Under the pieces are notes generated by a model. It was not told where the DNA came from and did no database searches. It worked only from the letters and a program-made list of their open reading frames with translations. 64,000 nt of DNA from Peptococcaceae bacterium (lineage in GTDB: Bacteria; Bacillota; Peptococcia; DRI-13; PHAD01), in contig JANLFJ010000011.1 of NCBI GenBank assembly GCA_024655825.1, positions 22,324 through 86,323 of the forward strand. The letters run 5' to 3'. Of the stretch, positions 9,292 through 17,600 are shown in pieces; the stretch's first letter is position 1; the number at the start of each line of letters is the position of its first letter. A program made the translations under genes and the position numbers.

Positions 9292-10143
9292 ATGAAGAAT
9301 GATTTGTGGGCTACGGAGAAACAAACGGAGGATCTTGTTATTTCTTTTCGGATTAAAAAGATACTGCATGAAGAGCAAACAAACTACCAGCTGCTGTCGG
9401 TTGTCGACACCTATGCTTATGGACGCATGCTGTTTTTAGACAACTGCGTTATGACCAGCGTGAAAGATGAATTTGTTTACCACGAGATGATCAGCCTGGT
9501 GGCGCTGAATACTCACCCTAATCCGGAGAACGTTCTCGTCATCGGGGGCGGCGACGGGGGAACGGTCCGTGAGGTTATCAGGCATACCAAGGTAAAAAAG
9601 GTTACACTGGTGGAGATTGACCCCAGGGTTATCGAAATCTCGCGCCAATATTTCCCGGAAATAGCGGTCGCCTTGAAAGATGATAATGAAGATGTCAAAA
9701 TAATCGTCGATGACGGGATAAAATTTGTCAGGGAGAATAAAAACAAATATGATGTAATTCTGATTGATTCAACAGACCCGGTCGGACCGGCAGAGGGCTT
9801 GTTCAGCGCTGAGTTTTATAAAGATGTTTATGAAGCGCTTAAAGAGGACGGAATTATGGTGGCCCAGAGTGAATCGCCTTTTTTAGGCCAGGACCTGATT
9901 AAACGTATCAATAATTATCTAAAAGATGTTTTTCCCATTGTCAGGCTCTATTTGGCCAATATACCCACCTATCCCACCGGGCTGTGGAGTTTTACCCTGG
10001 CCTCAAAGCGCTATGACCCGCTGGACGTCAACCCACAGGACATTCGCGCCGCCAGGACCCGCTATTATAACAAGGAGATGCATTTTGCATGTTTTGTTCT
10101 TCCCAACTTTGTGGCCGAAATATTCGAAACGCCGGGGGAATAA
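9292..10143 (+). CDS. speE: Spermidine (polyamine aminopropyl) synthase
   Basis: The 283-residue protein carries the aminopropyltransferase signature VIGGGDGGTVREV near residue 85, an acidic SAM-fold strand VEIDP and the substrate motif DSTDPVGPAEGLF. It should transfer an aminopropyl group from decarboxylated S-adenosylmethionine to putrescine, giving spermidine. The decarboxylated donor requires SAM decarboxylase (speD), which is not in this window. Length is standard, there is no N-terminal extension, and the gene sits between pdaD and speB in a tight operon. Confidence 0.94.
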   Translation: MKNDLWATEKQTEDLVISFRIKKILHEEQTNYQLLSVVDTYAYGRMLFLDNCVMTSVKDEFVYHEMISLVALNTHPNPENVLVIGGGDGGTVREVIRHTKVKKVTLVEIDPRVIEISRQYFPEIAVALKDDNEDVKIIVDDGIKFVRENKNKYDVILIDSTDPVGPAEGLFSAEFYKDVYEALKEDGIMVAQSESPFLGQDLIKRINNYLKDVFPIVRLYLANIPTYPTGLWSFTLASKRYDPLDVNPQDIRAARTRYYNKEMHFACFVLPNFVAEIFETPGE

Positions 10144-10146
10144 GCT

Positions 10147-11019
10147 TTGGATAGATTTTTTTTCCAATTGACGGGGTTCATGGGCGCTTCTCATGACTAT
10201 AAACAGGCGAACGCCGTACTGGCGGGTGTTCCCATGGATTATACCGCAAGTCATCGCCCCGGTTCGCGCGCCGCACCCCAGGAAATAAGGACAATTTCTT
10301 ACGCCTTGGAAGAATACAGCCCGTACCAGGACAGGAACCTGCTTGAACTGGATTTCTATGATGCTGGCGATTTGATGCTGCCATTTGGCAATGTTGCCGA
10401 GAGTTTAAGACGCGTTGAAGAGGCTGCTGGTCATTTCTATGCGGATAAGAAGTTTCCGCTGTTTATCGGGGGCGATCATCTTGTCACTTATCCGCTGGTC
10501 AAAGCCTGCCTGGCAAAATACCCGGACCTGGCAGTGCTGCATTTCGACGCCCATGCCGATCTGCGGGCCAGTTATGAAGGGGAAAAAAATTCACATGCCA
10601 CAGTAATGCACAGGGTGGTAAATCTCCTGGGTCCAGGGCGGGTTTATCAGTTTGGCGTTCGCTCCGGCACGAAGGAAGAGTTCGCTTTCGCCGGCAATAA
10701 CACGGTTCTTTTTTTCGACGAAATCTTCCCAGGTTTGAACAGGACCGTGGAAGCGCTTAAAGACAGGCCAGTATATCTTACATTGGATATTGATGTGCTT
10801 GACCCGGCTTTTGCTCCGGGTACTGGAACGCCGGAACCTGGCGGTTGTGATTCGCGGGAAATACTCTCGGCGATCAGGACGGCGGGGGCTTTGAATGTTG
10901 TGGGTATGGACCTGGTGGAGATTTTGCCGGCGGCAGATCAGAACGGGATTACTGCGGTTTTAGGCGCGAAAATTGTCCGGGAGGCTTTACTGGCTTTTTC
11001 AGGACGAAGAAAAGAGTAA
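10147..11019 (+). CDS. speB: Agmatinase
   Basis: The 290-residue ureohydrolase carries the binuclear manganese motifs of the arginase/agmatinase family: GGDH (near residue 110), HFDAHADLR, and DIDVLDPAFAPGTGTPEPGG. It should hydrolyse agmatine to putrescine and urea, closing the path from arginine through PdaD to the SpeE substrate. The start appears to be TTG at 10147, three bases after the speE stop and behind GGGGGAA. An internal ATG at 10180 is possible but would remove conserved N-terminal sequence. The gene order pdaD-speE-speB gives most of spermidine synthesis in one transcript. Confidence 0.92.
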   Translation: MDRFFFQLTGFMGASHDYKQANAVLAGVPMDYTASHRPGSRAAPQEIRTISYALEEYSPYQDRNLLELDFYDAGDLMLPFGNVAESLRRVEEAAGHFYADKKFPLFIGGDHLVTYPLVKACLAKYPDLAVLHFDAHADLRASYEGEKNSHATVMHRVVNLLGPGRVYQFGVRSGTKEEFAFAGNNTVLFFDEIFPGLNRTVEALKDRPVYLTLDIDVLDPAFAPGTGTPEPGGCDSREILSAIRTAGALNVVGMDLVEILPAADQNGITAVLGAKIVREALLAFSGRRKE

Positions 11020-11083
11020 TAGAGGCTCCAGCCAGGCATAATTGTGCCAAGAAAAAGAAGCGCCAGATGTCAGGAAAAAGAAG

Positions 11084-11113
11084 TTGACATGACTTGCGGG
11101 TCCATGATAGAAT
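11084..11113 (+). promoter_or_regulatory. Sigma-A type promoter of the tRNA-Phe/Gly unit
   Basis: TTGACA (11084-11089) and TAGAAT (11108-11113) are separated by 18 bases, ending 26 bases before tRNA-Phe. Confidence 0.7.
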
Positions 11114-11139
11114 ATCACTTGCCAACTCGGCAAACACCT

Positions 11140-11215
<76 letters not shown>

Positions 11216-11243
11216 TTATTTACAAGTTGGGCATCTTAATTAT

Positions 11244-11318
11244 GCGGAAGTGGCTCAGTGGTAGAGCATCGCCTTGCCAAGGCGAGGGTCGCGGGTTCGA
11301 ATCCCGTCTTCCGCTCCA
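11244..11318 (+). tRNA. tRNA-Gly (GCC)
   Basis: Acceptor arms GCGGAAG/CTTCCGC, anticodon GCC at 11276-11278, T loop TTCGAAT and an encoded CCA end give a complete tRNA. A terminator follows. Confidence 0.97.
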
Positions 11319-11331
11319 TTTTTCATGATAA

Positions 11332-11358
11332 AAAAACCTGGCCCGGCCAGGGTTTTTG
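11332..11358 (+). terminator. Terminator after tRNA-Gly
   Basis: AAAAACCTGGCC pairs with GGCCAGGGTTTTT (one bulged base), ending in a T-run. Confidence 0.75.
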
Positions 11359-11435
11359 TCTCTATTCCCAAGCCGGTCAATTCTGGACAGACATAAACAC
11401 GGCAGAAGGTTTCAGCCGGCTGCGTTTTGCAGAGC

Positions 11436-11465
11436 TTGACAGGGACTGGCCGTGTTTGATAAAAT
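11436..11465 (+). promoter_or_regulatory. Sigma-A type promoter of the tRNA-Cys/Leu unit
   Basis: TTGACA (11436-11441) and TAAAAT (11460-11465) lie 18 bases apart, 19 bases before tRNA-Cys. Confidence 0.75.
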
Positions 11466-11484
11466 TACTTCTGCGCTAGTTGAT

Positions 11485-11560
11485 GGTGCGGTGGCGAAGA
11501 GGCTAACGCTGCGGACTGCAAATCCGCCATCCGTCGGTTCAAATCCGACCCGCACCTCCA
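11485..11560 (+). tRNA. tRNA-Cys (GCA)
   Basis: Acceptor arms GGTGCGG/CCGCACC, anticodon GCA at 11518-11520 in loop CTGCAAA, T loop TTCAAAT and an encoded CCA end. Confidence 0.97.
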
Positions 11561-11588
11561 TTTTGTTTTGCTGAATAACTAAGGAAAA

Positions 11589-11677
11589 GCCCGGATGGCG
11601 GAATAGGCAGACGCACAGGACTTAAAATCCTGCGGGACTCAACTCCCGTGCCGGTTCAAGTCCGGCTCCGGGCACCA
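11589..11677 (+). tRNA. tRNA-Leu (TAA)
   Basis: This is a class II tRNA with a long variable arm (CGGGACTCAACTCCCG), acceptor arms GCCCGGA/TCCGGGC, anticodon TAA at 11623-11625 and an encoded CCA end. Confidence 0.96.
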
Positions 11678-11703
11678 AGTGAAAGCGATGCCGGAAGGCG
11701 ATT

Positions 11704-11737
11704 AAAGACACTTCAAAAATGTAAGTGTCTTTTTTTG
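11704..11737 (+). terminator. Terminator of the tRNA-Cys/Leu transcript
   Basis: AAAGACACTT (11704-11713) pairs with AAGTGTCTTT (11723-11732) and is followed by more T. Group II intron-like sequence begins directly downstream, a common position for introns that home to terminator hairpins. Confidence 0.9.
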
Positions 11738-12095
11738 TTCGCCCGGCATGCCTGCCGAACCGATGGGTTGAAAGAAACCCTGTCACCCGACCAGCGGGAA
11801 GACAACCCGTAAGCAAGGGCGTCACCGGCGACGGTGGGGTCCGAAGGAAGCCGAAGGGGGAGCTTGGAACATAGCGCAAGCGAACCGAGGATGGCCCACT
11901 AGGAGGGTAACCTTGCATAAAGTGGGAAAGCCCAATAGCTGGATAACCTAGTAGGTTAGGACGGATGCGTTCAAGCTCAGGGAAGCAGGCTTAACCGGGG
12001 AAGCCCTGTATCATCCTGTTAAAACAGGTAAGCTCAAACAAGTGGAAACACAAGGGAGAGAAGAAGTGGTGCAGGGTGGCAGATGAGTCCGTAGT
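11738..12095 (+). mobile_element. 5' part of an outer group II intron (fragment)
   Basis: No protein-coding frame is convincing here. The sequence has the look of bacterial group II intron domains I-III: AGCGCAAGCGAACCGAGG, AAGTGGGAAAGCCC and, just before 12096, GATGAGTCCGTAGT, a stretch that I associate with sequence a little upstream of intron reverse-transcriptase genes. It shares GGTGGGGTCCGAAGG with the following intron (near 11836 and 12225), as expected of two related introns. No matching 3' part is visible, so this is a fragment. The true 5' boundary is not resolved. Confidence 0.5.
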
Positions 12096-12796
12096 GTGCG
12101 CGTGGCAGCGTAGTTGTCAGGTGGGTTAAAGTCCCACTGGGTCTCGGACTAGGAGACCCATATCCAAATCCGGGGGTAATGCCTCGGGGGCCGGGTAACA
12201 CCCGGAAGGCAGGGCGCCCATCGCGAGGTGGGGTCCGAAGGGCTTGAGGAGAAGTACCAGGCCGTAATCAATGGGGGCTGCCCCAAAGATGAACTGGTCG
12301 GCCAAAGACGGGGCAAGGTCGAGCCTGCACTATGGAAGCGAAGGCGTTCTAGTCCACCCGTCGTACCAAGGTGTGTGCGGGCGGCATGGTACGGAAGACA
12401 ACTGCGTGACCCACGGAGGCCTCGTATCGTCCGGTTGGTGGCACCGAAATGGGCCGGTGGGTAAAAATAGCCGGGATGGAGGTAGTTTGTGCACGTCCGT
12501 CCTGTTCAGACAAGCACAATAACCGGTAAGGCATTCTATAAGGTAACCCCGAAGTGAATGCCCAAGCGATGCGAGGAGTCGGAGAATCGAATAGTACTCG
12601 AACCGGCGAACAACAGAAACGCTGGGACCGCCTGGAAGAAGGGGCGGCTCAAGGTTACCCAAAAGGCAGCCTGTGAGGGGAAGGCGATTCGCTTAACTGA
12701 GGCCGAAAACCCAGAGGGAGCAGTGAGTATGTTACAAGGGAAGGATAGTTCTCTAAGTGAAAGACCCGGAACTTGTGACGGAGGAGACTGGTAACA

Positions 12797-13205
12797 ATGG
12801 AGCTAGTAGGCACGACCCAAAAGACCAAGGTCCATTCACTGATCGACAAGGTGTATAACCCGACCAACCTAAGATTAGCCTGGGAGAAAGTCAGGGAGAA
12901 CCGCGGAGCGGGCGGAGTTGATGCAGTAAGCATAACGGAGTTCAATGCAGTAGCGCCTGAAGAGCTAAAGGAGCTGCACCAAGAACTAAAAACCAATACG
13001 TATAAACCCATGCCCGTACGTAGGGTCTACATACCGAAACGCGGCAAACCAAACGAAAAGCGGCCGCTAGGTATCCCGGCCATCCGCGACCGAGTTTGCC
13101 AGCAAGCACTGAAGAACCGGCTGGAACCAATCTTTGAACCAGAGTTTAATGATTGCAGTTTTGGATACAGACCCCGGCGTTCTCCCCACCATGCGCTGCG
13201 AAAAA
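12797..13205 (+). pseudogene. Group II intron reverse transcriptase/maturase, N-terminal part
   Basis: The ATG at 12797 starts a normal intron RT: MELVGTTQKTKVHSLIDKVY, then RENRGAGGVDAVS, RRVYIPKRGKPNEKRPLGIP and FGYRPRRSPHHALRK. Homology stops after the ALRK block, at about base 13205. The remaining residues in frame (RRRHGENHG...) are read from the antisense strand of an inserted recombinase gene and are not RT. RT motifs around the first catalytic aspartate are missing. The C-terminal half resumes at 15133. Confidence 0.9.
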
Positions 13206-13952
13206 GGCGTAGGCATGGCGAAAATCATGGACCCGCGGGCCTTTGCCCCTGCCGCCATGTGAAATGCCGGCGTGCCAGAGAAATCTCCTGAAGTTATGAT
13301 AAACATTCGTTATCGTCATTGGGTTCCCATCCGCTGCCGGAAAGAAATACGCCTTTCCGTCCAGGAACGGATGGACTTTCCTGGCATAATCACGGCACCG
13401 CTCCGTAAGAGAGCTGGACATAGGAACCAGCCTACTGTTATCCTTCTTTGAATGGTTAATGATGAGAATCCCGTTGTCAAGATCCACATCGCCAACCTTA
13501 AGGAGTCTAGCTTCCGACACTCGCAGACCGCAGATGTATATCATCCGGAAGAACACTGGCATGATTAGGTGCCTGTCAGGACACTCGCTGCAGTAGTGGC
13601 ATTTATCCGTTTCTGCAAAGAAACGTTCAAGTTCATCCTGGGTATAAATATACGGGACGTACTGTTCCTCTGTTCGATAGTAGCCTTTCGGGATGATGTA
13701 AGCATCAAGTCCAAGGGAATCCATATATTTTCCGAACTGACGTATGATGGAAGCCCGCGAGCACTGGTTGGCCTGCGACTCGTATGATTGCTTTTTGCCC
13801 CAGTCGAGGACGATTTCTTTCGTAAGACTATCTGCTGACGGATATTTTACCAGGGTAAACCGGTCAAAGCGCTTCAGATGTCCAGCCTCAGAGTCGTATT
13901 TGTAGCCTATTGCCTTCTTCAGTTGCACAAAATCCTGGATGTACTTTCCAAA
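13206..13952 (-). pseudogene. Tyrosine recombinase B, truncated at both ends
   Basis: The frame encodes a tyrosine recombinase with a SAM-like N-terminal domain (FGKYIQDF, LKKAIGYKYDSEAG) and catalytic Arg I in CGLRVSEARLL, Lys in HSKKDNSRLVP and the HxxR box in HDFRHAYA. Translation then enters antisense RT sequence (FFAAHGGE), so the segment with the second His/Trp and the nucleophilic tyrosine is gone. A GTG at 13928 is the first possible start, but recombinase-like codons continue upstream to about 13952 without one, so the original start is lost. It cannot be active. Confidence 0.85.
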
Positions 13953-15001
13953 AGTAAAGTAGGAAGGTGTGCTTCGACCATGTATTGTTTGATCAGCTGG
14001 TTAAGATGGTCTCCTTCCGAAAATGGAAGGAACGGCGCTGTATGCCGGATAAAGATATATGGGATGTCTACCTTTGGACGGCCGTACCGGAGATAATCAA
14101 TGACTGCCCATCCTACTTCCGGGATAAGGGGAAGCACGAGCGGTTCCTTTGTCTTGGACTGCGTTAATACCAGTTTTTTCTCTTCCCAATGGAAGTTTTC
14201 CGTTTTCAGTTGTTTGATATCGGTACACCTAAGACCAAGGGAGCAGGCTAGAAGGATAATGGCATAATCACGTTTTCCCTTTGGGCTTCCACGGTCAATA
14301 GCGTTGATGAGTGCCTTAAGTTCGTCCTTTGTCCATACAGATGGTATTCGTGTTTGTTTCCTCGCCTGAACCATTGGCGTTTTTGACGCAAAATCCGTGC
14401 TGACGATTTCCCTTTCCAAAAGGAAACGGAAGAATGCTCGCAGGGAGCAGATGTTCTGCTCTACTGTTTTATAGGTATAACCGGCAAGTGTCCGAATATA
14501 TCCGTTGATTAGGTCCAGGGTAATGTCGCTGCAGTTGCTGATTCCCTGGGATGCAAGATAGTCCATGAAATACGCAGACTGCTTCACATAGTGGTCAATA
14601 GTGACTTTTGAATAACCTTTTTCTTTACAGTACTGCTGGAAGTCATCACTGATTACGATGTAATACGCATCTGTCAGGATTTCCTTGTGCTTGTAATAGC
14701 GCCGCAGCACGGAATGGTGGAGTTGGAAGTCGCCCACCATCCGGATGACACGCAGCTCCTGAGTATCGTTCTGAGAAAGAGTTTTATCAAAATCTTTTTC
14801 CAGAATGTTAAAGTGTTTTTCAACGAAGTCGATTCCAAGTTGTTCGCTGAAGTAGTTTTCGCCGCGTGACTTGGCAAAATCCAAAAGCATCTGCCAACGG
14901 CGGCGATAAAACTTCAATGTGGCTTCTGTATAGCCAAGACGCTTCAGTTCCTGCTCAAGTTCTTCCAGCAGTTCCGGTAATGGTTTGCTCCACATAATCA
15001 T
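13919..15001 (-). pseudogene. Tyrosine recombinase A, C-terminally truncated
   Basis: The 360-residue frame starts with ATG at 15001. An N-terminal core-binding region is followed by a catalytic domain with Arg I in CSLGLRCTDIKQL and the beta-hairpin Lys in LTQSKTKEPLVLPL. It ends abruptly at VEAHLPTLLLESTSRILCN, just where the HxxR box, second His and nucleophilic tyrosine should follow. The last residues are out-of-frame reading of the recombinase B start region, so a deletion has joined A to B. Both recombinases therefore lack the nucleophile through two separate events. Confidence 0.85.
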
Positions 15002-15050
15002 TCCTCCAAAATGATATTTGGGTGTTAAACCCTGCTATCATGTTGGAAGA

Positions 15051-15132
15051 TTATGCAAAGTAAATCAATAAAAAGCTCAGTAAACATCGGCATTTGAAGA
15101 ATTTACTTTGCATAACTACTTTCTTTGCATAA
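15051..15132. repeat. Right-end repeats of the recombinase element
   Basis: TTATGCAAAGTAAAT (15051-15065) and ATTTACTTTGCATAA (15101-15115) are a perfect 15-bp inverted repeat. A third, shorter copy CTTTGCATAA (15123-15132) directly abuts the resumed RT codons. This arrangement looks like recombinase binding sites and fixes the right boundary at 15132/15133. Confidence 0.85.
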
Positions 15133-15762
15133 GGCGGACCAATCTCACCACTGCTTATGAACATCTGCCTTGATGAATTTGACCAAAAGATGAAGGCAAC
15201 CGGGATACGAATGGTGCGATATGCCGATGATATCCTGATTTTCGGGAAAAGCCGGAAACAGGTTGGGCAATACATGGCCTATGCCATAAAGGTACTGGAA
15301 AAAGACCTGAAGCTAAAGGTGAACCGGGAAAAGACCTGCATAACCAGCGTATACCAAGGTGTGGCCTTTTTGGGGGTCAACATATACGAAAAGTGGGTGA
15401 CCGTACATCCAAAAAGAATCAAGCGGTTTAAGGACAAAATCAGGAAACTGACCCAAAGGAATCAGGGAAAGAGTCTGGAGAACGTCATAAAAGAACTCAA
15501 TCCCGTATTGCGCGGCTGGGGTAACTATTTCAGGATAGCTAACTGCAAGGGACTGCTGGAGGAACTGATGGGCTGGATAAGAAGGCGGCTCCGGATGATA
15601 AAGATGAAGGAATGGAAGACATGGAAGGCGCTGCATAAGCAATTACGCCGAATGGGCTATAATGGGGACTTTGAAAAAATCTCGGTAACACGTTGGAGAA
15701 ACTCAGCGAGCCCGTTAATCAGCATGGCACTTCCAAACCGATGGTTCGACACTTTGATATGA
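15133..15762 (+). pseudogene. Group II intron reverse transcriptase/maturase, C-terminal part
   Basis: Reading in frame from GGPISPLLMNIC at 15133, the RT resumes with the catalytic YADD box (VRYADDILIFG), the thumb and the maturase domain X (LNPVLRGWGNYFR, ALPNRWFDTLI). An in-frame stop (15130-15132) from the inserted element lies immediately before. Compared with intact intron RTs, roughly 75 residues are missing between this fragment and the N-terminal part at 12797-13205. No endonuclease domain follows. Confidence 0.9.
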
Positions 15763-15823
15763 CAAAGGTAAAAGTCGGGATTTTGCCTTGTTATTATGAA
15801 TGATAACAACCGAGGTTTGTCAG

Positions 15824-15905
15824 GAGCCGTATACGAGGCCCGTACGTACGGTTCTGTGAGAGCGAAGAAGTCGGGATTAATTTTCCCGACTTCTAGCTAC
15901 TCGAT
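15824..15905 (+). ncRNA. Group II intron domains V and VI
   Basis: GAGCCGTATACG...CGTACGTACGGTTC (15824-15854) folds as the catalytic domain V hairpin with the AGC-type triad at its base. Domain VI follows, with a stem AGAAGTCGGGA/TCCCGACTTCT, and the 3' splice boundary is CTACTCGAT ending at 15905. Confidence 0.85.
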
Positions 15906-16381
15906 TTTTTACTTTATCAGCTTGTCTCACCTCTCTGACAAAAAAGGCATATAACATATAATATGGCGAAAGAATTCAAAAACACCCAAATAACCCCAGG
16001 CAGATAATGGTAAATAGTAATAATGAGGGATAGTAAAAGAGATATACTTACCGAAGAGTTGGTGAAGAAAGACTCAAGAGAGCATGGCGGAATACAAGAG
16101 GGAAAAAAGAGAATAACGAAGCAAACCCTTAAACGCAAGGATTTAGAAATAACTGGTATAGTAAGAAAGTGGTGCTAAGCGGCGATAGATATATCAAAGA
16201 CCTTTCCACTTTCTTATTTCTTTTACAATATTTATCCATGTGAATGTTTAAAAATCCCGCAAACCCGATATATTGAAACATGAATAAAAGGATCTTGTTG
16301 AACGGAAAGGCTTTTAAAAAGTAGTGTCATCTAACGACAAACCCCGCAAATTTAAATAATTCTATCCTTCGCTGCAAATAT
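15906..16381. other. AT-rich intergenic stretch with hairpin
   Basis: No recognisable gene lies between the intron and the acyl-CoA dehydrogenase operon. A Lys-rich 51-codon frame (16023-16178, +) lacks a ribosome site. TAAGAAAGTGG (16162-16172) and CCACTTTCTTA (16206-16216) can pair ahead of a T-rich stretch and may terminate transcription. TGTCATCTAACGACA (16325-16339), an imperfect palindrome 57 bases upstream of the sigma-54 promoter, is a possible activator site. Confidence 0.5.
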
Positions 16382-16397
16382 TGGCACGGTTATTGCA
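16382..16397 (+). promoter_or_regulatory. Sigma-54 promoter of the acyl-CoA dehydrogenase-EtfBA operon
   Basis: TGGCACG-GTTA-TTGCA matches the -24/-12 consensus completely, with ten bases between GG and GC, about 50 bases upstream of the first start codon. No activator gene is adjacent, so the enhancer-binding protein must be encoded elsewhere. Confidence 0.88.
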
Positions 16398-16445
16398 TGC
16401 AATACTTTGTGAATGTAAACACAAGCCCTATAAGGAGGAAGATTT

Positions 16446-17585
16446 ATGAATTTTACTTTAACACCGAAGCAGCAGATGTTAAAAAACTTCTTCAGGGAGT
16501 TTGCTAAAAAAGAGGTGGAACCCCTTGCTGCGAAAATTGATGAAAGTGAAGAATTTCCCTGGTCGACAGTAAAAAAAATGGCCAAGCTAGGTATTATGGG
16601 TATCCCTTTCCCGAAAGAGTATGGAGGAGCAGGAGGAGACACCCTAAGCTATACGATTGCCGTTGAGGAAATTTCCAGGGCTTGCGCTGCCACTGGTATT
16701 ATCCTGGCCGCGCATGTTTCTACCGCTTGTCACCCTATTTACCAGTTTGGCAACGAAGAGCAAAAACAGAAATATCTTAAACCCATGGCCCAGGGACAAC
16801 TGCTGGGAGCGATTGCCCTTACCGAACCCAATGCAGGGTCTGACGCATCAAACCAGCAGACAACAGCGGAATTAGATAGAGATGCCTACGTTATTAACGG
16901 TACGAAAATGTTTATAACCAATGGCGGTGTTGCCGATGTATATATAGTTTTTGCAGTAACAAACCGCAGCAAAGGATTAAAAGGCATCAGCGCATTTATT
17001 GTCGAAAAAGGGCTACCGGGTTTTTCTTTCGGGATTAAAGAGAATAAAATGGGCATCCGGGCTTCCAGCACTACCGAGTTGATTTTTCAGGAATGTCGCA
17101 TTCCCAAAGAGAACTTGCTAGGGAAAGAAGGAGAAGGTTTTTATATTGCTATGCAAAGCTTAAACGGCGGACGTATCGGTATCGGCGCGCAGGCGCTTGG
17201 AATAGCCCAAGCAGCGCTTGACGAGTCTATTCGTTATTCGAAGGAAAGATATCAGTTTAAAAGACGAATCGGCGACTTCCAAGCAATCCAATGGATGCTG
17301 GCAGATATGGCTACCGAAATTGACGCCGCCAGATTTTTGGTTTACAGGGCGGCCTATCTAAAAGACCAAAAAAAACCTTTCGGCAAAGAATCTGCCATGG
17401 CTAAACTCTATGCCTCGGAAGTGGCAATGAAGAGCACTGTAAAGGCTGTCCAGATTCACGGCGGGTATGGGTATATGAAGGAGTATAAGGTGGAACGTTT
17501 GATGCGCGATGCCAAAATAACACAGATATATGAAGGGACGTCCGAGATTCAGCGAATGATTATTTCCGAGAGCCTGTTGAAATGA
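16446..17585 (+). CDS. Acyl-CoA dehydrogenase
   Basis: This 379-residue protein is a standard-length FAD acyl-CoA dehydrogenase. It has the signatures AIALTEPNAGSDASNQQTTA and FITNGGVADVYIVFA, and a C-terminal QIHGGYGYMKEYKVERLMRD followed by TQIYEGTSEIQRMII, where the glutamate of YEGTSE is the usual catalytic base of short-chain enzymes. It would oxidise or reduce a short-chain acyl-CoA at the alpha-beta bond, exchanging electrons with the Etf encoded next. The exact acyl group (butyryl, glutaryl, caffeyl or a branched chain) cannot be read from motifs. It leads a sigma-54 operon with strong TAAGGAGGA ribosome site. Confidence 0.93.
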   Translation: MNFTLTPKQQMLKNFFREFAKKEVEPLAAKIDESEEFPWSTVKKMAKLGIMGIPFPKEYGGAGGDTLSYTIAVEEISRACAATGIILAAHVSTACHPIYQFGNEEQKQKYLKPMAQGQLLGAIALTEPNAGSDASNQQTTAELDRDAYVINGTKMFITNGGVADVYIVFAVTNRSKGLKGISAFIVEKGLPGFSFGIKENKMGIRASSTTELIFQECRIPKENLLGKEGEGFYIAMQSLNGGRIGIGAQALGIAQAALDESIRYSKERYQFKRRIGDFQAIQWMLADMATEIDAARFLVYRAAYLKDQKKPFGKESAMAKLYASEVAMKSTVKAVQIHGGYGYMKEYKVERLMRDAKITQIYEGTSEIQRMIISESLLK

Positions 17586-17600
17586 AAGGGGATGTTAATT

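Larger units (their letters stand above)
13206..15132 (-). mobile_element. Remnant of a tyrosine-recombinase transposon (RIT-like)
   Basis: This block separates the two halves of the intron RT gene. It carries two adjacent tyrosine recombinase genes on the minus strand, both truncated at the C-terminus, and a repeat-rich right end (15051-15132). Elements made of two or three tandem recombinases with terminal repeats are known as RIT elements; a third gene and the left end would be missing here. The simplest history is insertion at the right-hand junction (just before the GGPISPLL codons of RT), followed by a deletion that removed the left part of the element together with the middle of the RT gene. 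Confidence 0.7.
12096..15905 (+). mobile_element. Group II intron, disrupted by an inner element
   Basis: The proposed 5' end GTGCGCG at 12096 fits the GUGYG consensus. Structured non-coding RNA follows to about 12790, then a reverse transcriptase/maturase gene, then domain V (15824-15854) and domain VI ending in CTACTCGAT at 15905. The RT gene is split and has lost its middle; the block 13206-15132 between the halves is a separate mobile element. No HNH endonuclease domain follows the maturase. The intron cannot be mobile by itself now because the RT is broken, though splicing with a helper maturase is conceivable. The intron class is not assigned. Confidence 0.8.

Noticed and set aside
12228..12794. 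Several overlapping ORFs of 60-110 codons on both strands
   Set aside because: They lie in structured group II intron RNA, have no consistent codon use or ribosome sites, and overlap one another.
15917..16138. 73-codon hydrophobic minus-strand frame
   Set aside because: No ribosome site or conserved feature; AT-rich sequence gives apparent hydrophobicity.
16023..16178. 51-codon Lys-rich plus-strand frame
   Set aside because: No ribosome site; its end overlaps a hairpin stem. Mentioned only within the intergenic entry.
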